Source of the DNA: Brachypodium distachyon
Taxonomy: Eukaryota > Streptophyta > Magnoliopsida > Poales > Poaceae
NCBI RefSeq assembly: GCF_000005505.3
Contig: NC_016131.3
Location: 9,073,501 to 9,137,500, forward strand
Length of the DNA: 64,000 bases
Direction of reading: 5' to 3'
Part shown: piece after piece, positions 58,386 to 64,000 of the stretch
How the letters are laid out: each line of letters starts with the position of its first letter
Numbering within the stretch: position 1 is the stretch's first letter
The notes under the pieces: generated by a model
Database searches by the model: none
What the model was told of the DNA's origin: nothing
Seen by the model: only the letters and a program-made list of their open reading frames with translations
Translations under genes and position numbers: made by a program

Positions 58386-59347
58386 ATCGGGCCTGCCATT
58401 GCTTTTTCATCTCTTTATGATATGAAACGGAAGGTTGGGATCATTTGGATCGTCTAATTACATAGACGAAGTTTTTTCTGTAGCAAAGGAAAAAACCAAC
58501 ATAATCTGTCCAAATTCGGAACGTGTTCCAATAGATTTGGATGAAAAAACAACGAAACACGCCCAAGTTCGGAACGTGTTCCAATAGATTTGGATCTATG
58601 AGCGTGAACAATTGAAATGGATGCAGTGTCACATGCTTTAATATCACAAGTTTATACATTACTAAATCAGAGACACTTGTTATGGATCGAAGAGAGTAAA
58701 AAGCAAAGAATTTGTCCATGAAAAATGTATCAAAGTTTATGGATCGCGGAGAGGCTTTCCAAAAGGTAATACAAAATCTGGATTATTCTTTTGGAGTCAA
58801 GCATGGAGTCATTTACACTTTGGTGGAACTACTAAAATTTCAGCAAAAATTAGAACTCCTTGAAGTGAAGAGGTTGAAAGGTTCAGCCATATTGACTAGA
58901 GGGGTGCATAGAAGAATAAAAATTAAGGCGACTTGAAACAGATTCTTGCACAACTTGCTTACTAAACAAAACATAATAGAAACAGAGCAATAACAAAACA
59001 TGATTCAAGCTTCAAACGACAATATTGGAACAAATACTACAAAGACAGATCATGATTGAAACATGGCAAATTGATGCAAGAACGGATAGTACATACAGTA
59101 TAGTAAGAACATAGTAAAGTGGGTAAGTCCGAGACATCGTGGCACATAATTTGTTCTTGGAGTTTGAATTGTTCGAAGACCTACGGACATGAAGTCCTGG
59201 TCCTAATCTCCTTGAGCTAGGACACGAAGTTCATGCTCAAGCACCGGGGGTTGGTCTTTCCTTTCAAAGGCAATCTTTGGCTTTCACAAACTTCTTAAGG
59301 CTGAATCCACACCTTGGATGATCTATGATGTCAATCACCTAGAATAA
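58386..59347. other. Intergenic, with a short direct repeat and a Stowaway remnant
   Basis: AAGTTCGGAACGTGTTCCAA-type 34-bp units occur at 58509-58542 and 58562-58595; each contains the palindrome GGAACGTGTTCC. A Stowaway right-end remnant (CTTGTTATGGATCGAAGAGA, GTA) is at about 58655-58698. No gene was seen. Confidence 0.6.
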
Positions 59348-59805
59348 TCTTCTATACCTAAATAGGGGATCCTCACTAACTATTTTTCTCAACATGCAAT
59401 CATGCCACCTCATTAGGCCCACCATAAAACCATGCAAACCATGCCACCTCATCAAGTCATGCATATCTTTTTTTAAGCCATGCATGTATCCATTTATATT
59501 TGTTTGCATTAATCTATAAATTCAACCATGCCACCTCATCACTTAAATCATGTTTTTTTGAAACGTTTTTCTTATTTTACACATTATTTTGTCACATACT
59601 TTTTACGTTTTATTGTTTTAAAATGTAAAACAAGAACACGTTCAAATTTTGTTCCCATTAGATTTAGTTAATTTTAAACATATATGAAGTAGAAAATATA
59701 CCATACTTTCGTAACATGCTTTCAATTTTGAGTACTCTTTTGTTGCTACTTAATTTCACTTATGTTAACTGAAAATTCCTGCAACAAGTGCGGGACATCA
59801 TCTAG
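59348..59805 (+). mobile_element. Short Helitron (458 bp)
   Basis: Starts TCTTCTATACCTAAATAGGG after A and ends ACATCATCTAG before T. The 3' hairpin is TCCTGC...GCGGGA. Same ends as the Helitron in CABIN1 intron 15 but only a fifth of its length: little more than the two termini and AT-rich filler. Confidence 0.75.
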
Positions 59806-60688
59806 TAAATCTTCAACGCCAGGTATAAGGGGTTTCTGCTTTAGACTCAACTCAGCTTCAGAGAACTTTCTCACAAAATTGTCTCCGACGTCAGGGGAGC
59901 CAAGTACCTTATCTTAGTCCAGCTAGAAAATTTTCCTTTGCAGCACCAAACTTTGAATCTTGATGCTGCAACCTAAAACTCGTCACTTCTGACAACATCG
60001 TGACAATTGCAATTTTAATGGTTTGGCCACATATGACAAAACTCAATGTAAAACCAATTCAAACACGTTAAGGAAGAACACTCAATGTCATTGGTCCCAA
60101 TAGAATCCGATCCCTCTGACTTCATCAACCAGATTCGTAGCAAATTGGTTGAGCGTGAAGACATAGGTTCATACGTTGAACTCAGGCACCAAGCCCGAGG
60201 CTTCAAACGGTCAAACACAACTCAGCTTCAGAAATCGGACACTCGAAAAAACAAACATATTTTCCTAAGTTGAGCATCTAGCAAGGTTAACCTTAACCAA
60301 CTTCATATCTCAAACCATCTAGTACAGCCTATCTTATACACAAAGGGAAGCAATGTTTCGGAAAATATAATGTCCTGCCTCGATGTTTCAAGCCTTCTTG
60401 TTGTCGGATAACCCAAAAGCTCCACTACAGTATGGTCCATTTTTTTTTAGGCTTCTCGAGGAAGCTTCCCACTCCTCGTCTTCCTGGAGACCGATCCCCA
60501 AATTGGGTTATTAGTCTTCCAAACTAGTTTAGATTAAATTAGTTTGGAAGCCTAAATAAATTGTAAGTGCGGCTTCTTCAGAAAGCTAAAAGAGCAGAGC
60601 TTATCAGGGAAGCAGGTCCTAGAAGCCAACGCGGCTTGTAATCTCTGTAAACACTCACTAAAATATTAGTCCATTAACTAATCTATAA
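59806..60688. other. Intergenic, nothing recognised
   Basis: Lies between two Helitrons of the same family. No gene, RNA gene or clear repeat was recognised. Confidence 0.5.
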
Positions 60689-61999
60689 TCTTCTATATCT
60701 AAGTAGGAGAAACCACCTACTTGATTTCTCTCAACATGCAAGCATGCCACATCATCACACCATTAATTTGTTCACGCCTATTTAGTGGAAAACTCATATT
60801 TTTTGCACATGCATGAATGCTTCTTTTCATCAAGCTATTTCCACTAAGTGAAGAATTTATAATCTATCATACAATTTCATTATATATTTGTCGTCGCACG
60901 GGGCTCCGACACCGGAGGCGTGCGGTCACGTCCCCTTTTAGGTTCGGCAGGGGCGTCGGGGATCGCCCCGGCGATCGCCGGCATGGCCGATGGCCTTCGT
61001 AACCTGCAAAGTAACGTACCCCAGATGCATGCAAGCTAAGGACACATGCACACACGATTTTATCCAGGTCCGGACCACCCGGAGGTGTAAAACCCTACAT
61101 TCTGCCTGTCTGAACTGATATTGATTATAAATCAGGTGTTTACACGTTGCCGAGGGGAGGGTCCTCGGGCGTTCTCTCTTTTTGGCTGAGCGCTCTTTGC
61201 TGTTTTAGGCTACTCCTAATGGCTAACTGTGAGTTTGACGCCAACTGTAGAACAAGTGTGGAACCGTTCAACCATCCAACCTTTTGACCGTCGGCGGGGG
61301 TCCTCCTTTTATACTGAAGGGGATACCACAGGTGCCGCGGTGCATGCACTACAAGTGTCGACCAGGGAGACATGCCACTCCCCCTCGGTGAGCTGGTGGC
61401 ATGCATGTACGCCACCTCCGCTGCTAGGGGTCTAAAACCCTAAAGGTAGGACTGGACAGCCACTGCTCACCTGATTTGGATGGGTAACGTCCCTCCGGTC
61501 GGCTCATTTAATGCGCCGTGCGCCTCACTCCTCGCCCTGGTGAGACTGCGCACCCAACGCCCGCCACGCGCCCGCGTGGCGCTGTTGCTCTGTCCGCTGG
61601 GCCCCACCCTTGTGGCGGACACTTGCTCCCGGGAACTCCCCCTCTCGGCAAGTCGCACCCCGGGAAGCGCCCAGGCCAAACACACCCGGGAACCCCCCTC
61701 CCGGGAAGCGGCTTCCCGGGAGGTGTCCAGGTGGGGATATTCCCCGAAGCCCCGCTAGCCCTTCCGGGCTGGTAGCTTGCCGGGCAGCTCGTGGCTGCTA
61801 CCCGGGACGGAATCCTCCCGGGAACTCAGAGACGGGGCCCACGCGTCGTGCAACGGTGGTGCCCCAAGAGCCACTGGTGCGACAACATTTTCACTGGATA
61901 TTCTTTTGTTGCTACTTTTCACTCATGTATGTTCTCAACAACGTGGGCTCACGTTTGTTAACAAAAAAATTCCGCAACAACGTGCGGGGCATCATCTAG
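60689..61999 (+). mobile_element. Helitron (1.31 kb) carrying a nested solo LTR
   Basis: Starts TCTTCTATATCTAAGTAGGA after A and ends GGCATCATCTAG before T, with hairpin CCGC...GCGG. The 3' part shares CTTTTGTTGCTACTT with the 59348 element. About 1 kb of its length is a later solo LTR insertion (60889-61884); without it the Helitron would be ~310 bp. Confidence 0.75.
60889..61884. mobile_element. Solo LTR nested in the Helitron
   Basis: 996 bp, ends TGTCGTCGCAC and GTGCGACA (TGTCG/CGACA inverted), flanked by ATATT and ACATT (4 of 5 matching). It contains the phrase TTTTATCCAGGTCCGGACCA and Gly/Pro-rich CCGGGAA repeats near 61620-61820. It resembles Pooideae gypsy-type LTRs by style; no internal region is present. 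Confidence 0.6.
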
Positions 62000-62000
62000 T

Positions 62001-62352
62001 ATCTATAAAGTTGATCACCAGTAATATGCATTTAATGTTTTCAAGCTTCACATGCAAAGTGTCAACATCATCATTCACATCATGTGTTGTAGCTCGCAAG
62101 TAATTCATTTTGGTGAGCCCTACGACTCAAACTTTTATCTCTTAGGACTTTTTACCTTCATGTTGTACCAAATATAATATCTATAAATTTGACCCTCACT
62201 AAAATGCATTTTGTGTGTAAGCTCCATATGCAAAGTGTCCGCATCACCATCCACGTCATGTGTTGTAGTCCACAAGTAATTCATTTTGGTGGCTCCCTAT
62301 GATTCAACCTTTTATCTCCTAAGACTTTTCACCTTCATGTTGTATGTAAATA
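62001..62352 (+). repeat. ~175-bp tandem duplication of the Helitron 5' end
   Basis: Copies at about 62001-62172 and 62180-62352 share ATGCAAAGTGTC, CATGTGTTGTAG, CAAGTAATTCATTTTGGTG, TTTTATCTC and CACCTTCATGTTGTA-type words in the same order. Both begin ATCTATAAA, as if the Helitron 5' terminus had been duplicated. Confidence 0.8.
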
Positions 62353-62628
62353 TTTCACCAAGTATCCATATTTTCATATATGTATGTGTTCTTTCTAAGA
62401 ACTGCGAATATCCAAGTTCCAATACCTTCTCTTTTCCGATTTCCCCAAAGTTGTTAATTTTCATGTACATCAAAATTGCTCTTGTTATATTGTTTGGATG
62501 ATGAAGTCATTTGGCCCAATATTCTTCATATTTCTTTGTATTCGATCATATTATTATCATTTGTTCCTAACATCATGTCCAGATGTGCAAACAGAATTTT
62601 CCGCGGCAACGCTCGGTGAATCAATTAG
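62002..62628 (+). mobile_element. Degenerate Helitron, directly abutting the previous one
   Basis: Starts TCTATAAAGTTGATCACC two bases after the CTAG of the upstream Helitron and ends TCAATTAG with hairpin CCGC...GCTCGG. The end is TTAG rather than CTAG, so it is degenerate. Confidence 0.5.
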
Positions 62629-63269
62629 TTTTAACAGTAATTATCTAAGACTCATTAGGGTCACTAGGTGCACTTTGATATCAGGTTCGCACATAATCTT
62701 CCATCGTTGTTACGGTGGTTTATGCTACATGCTTGAAATATTTGACAAGTAAACGTATCATCACCATTGGTAAAAAAAATGTATCATCACCACCGACTAT
62801 CATCTTTGTAAAATAAAAAAATAAACCCCCCTCGGAAAAATAAATATAAAAATACAAACTATATATATGAATAAGAAGATACGCTCACGAAACTCACGTG
62901 GTATATGCCTCCCTTAACACTTTGCAACATGGACAAAGTGAACTCCTAATTGCATGAAGCAGATTGTATCTTAGGTTTGTCTAAATTACGAGTAATCAGT
63001 GCAACCATTTTTTGTCCATTTAAAAAAAAAAGCTCTTTTTACTTGGAAAATAATTAATCATCCATCTCTACATCACGGACAGCCTAAACCTAATGGTGTG
63101 TTTAGTTGCCCTCACGGTTGTAGGCGAAGGCATGAATGTTGCATTTATGAGATGCATCCCGTTACTTGGTTGCTAGAGCTACGAAACTACAACTGGGAGA
63201 AGCGGAGGAGCAAACGACGGCGACCCCAAGCGCCTATGCGTCCCGCTCAACGCACTCGGTGAAAGATAT
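62629..63269. other. Repeat-derived or intergenic DNA, nothing recognised
   Basis: AT-rich, with short open frames only. Confidence 0.4.
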
Positions 63270-64000
63270 CGGTTGTGCAGTACGGTCGACTAGAGGGGGG
63301 TGAATAGGCAACTGACAAATTTTATTTTTTCTTTTCATTTTTAAGGATATAAGTATCAATACATGGGTTCACTAAAACGTTTAAATGATGAACACCCCTA
63401 ATATGATGCAATAGCCGAAGCACTAGCCGAAGCACAAGATAAACAATTAATCTTAGCAAGTAAGTAAAGGGGCAAGAATGGAATCACACGGAGAGACGAA
63501 GATTTCACCAGAGTTTCACCTATTGAGGTCGGTGTACTCCGTTTGGAGGAGTGCACTACCACAAAGGTAGAGGCGCCACAAAGACTCACTCTATTCTTCA
63601 ACTCACCACATCACAAAGATGGGATGAGCTCTCACAACACCATAAAGGCGATGTGAGTTCCACTAGTGGCTTCCTTGAGGGCAAACACTGAACCCTTACA
63701 AACAAGGAGAAGGGCACAACTCCACAACTTAATCGGAGGCTTCTTCCCGAATCCTCAAGCACCTCCTCACAAAATTGGAGCCCTTGAAGAGACAACTTTC
63801 GGTTAGGGACCCCAAAATCCCAAGAGTAACAAAATCCACCAAGGAAAACGAGGGGAATCAACTTTTGATTTGGTGAAACCCTAAATCAAGCTCTTCTCAA
63901 CCCTTCCTCAAAGTATTAGCTTGGGGCGGTACTACCGCCAGCGGTACTACAGCACCGGTACCGTGCTAGTACCGTTATATGACAGTAGCGTTTTGCTACA
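63270..64000. mobile_element. Probable LTR-retrotransposon fragment running off the window
   Basis: Typical Pooideae repeat phrases: CTAGAGGGGGGTGAATAGGC near 63292, and the palindromic GGCGGTACTACCGCC at ~63924 followed by more GCGGTACTAC-type words. No ends or open frames are visible, so only the general class is suggested. Confidence 0.45.

Noticed and set aside
63920..63945. Palindrome GGCGGTACTACCGCC considered as a regulatory operator
   Set aside because: It belongs to a Pooideae repeat in which such words recur many times, so it is better read as transposon sequence.

Overview
The window is plant nuclear DNA, almost certainly from a grass of the Pooideae (Brachypodium/Triticeae type). 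Genes have many introns with GT-AG borders, coding exons near the starts are very GC-rich, and the spaces are filled with grass-type Stowaway MITEs (CTCCCTCC ends), hAT and Mutator-type MITEs, Helitrons and solo LTRs. It is a gene-dense island; only the last ~6 kb is mostly transposon debris. No bacterial, organellar or viral genes were seen. All gene models below were built by hand from splice signals and reading-frame continuity.

Layout, left to right. 1-3.1 kb: 5' part of a caprin-1-like/At1g27090-like gene (minus), continuing out of the window to the left. 5.6-9.1 kb: a three-exon gene for a proline-rich protein of unknown function (plus). 10.2-13.5 kb: GAUT3-like galacturonosyltransferase (minus, 8 exons, 589 aa). 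13.6-21.4 kb: intergenic, with two long-TIR MITEs. 21.6-26.8 kb: NPF/PTR transporter (plus, 3 exons, 588 aa) with a solo LTR in intron 2. 27.8-33.1 kb: FLO6/PTST2 starch-granule initiation protein with a C-terminal CBM48 (minus, 10 exons, 551 aa). 35.2-38.4 kb: a small conserved plant gene (minus) that seems to carry a one-base frameshift. 39.0-40.2 kb: a repeat-rich insertion with an 11-bp target duplication and A-tail. 41.0-57.7 kb: CABIN1-like TPR protein of the HIRA histone-chaperone complex (minus, 21 coding exons, 1929 aa), with a Helitron, a miniature LTR retrotransposon and several MITEs in its introns. 57.9-64 kb: a hAT MITE just upstream of CABIN1, then three or four Helitrons, one with a nested solo LTR, and the start of another repeat.

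The genes are separate nuclear transcription units, not an operon. The neighbourhood is nevertheless informative: FLO6/PTST2, an NPF2-type transporter and an At1g27090-like gene also sit next to one another in Arabidopsis (At1g27070, At1g27080, At1g27090, from memory), so this looks like an old conserved gene cluster. I found no RNA genes, CRISPR arrays or prokaryote-type systems. The most unusual structures are the three-hairpin array inside the U3 of the solo LTR, the complete 279-bp LTR retrotransposon inside CABIN1, the GC-AG intron after CABIN1's second coding exon, and the apparent frameshift in the small gene.
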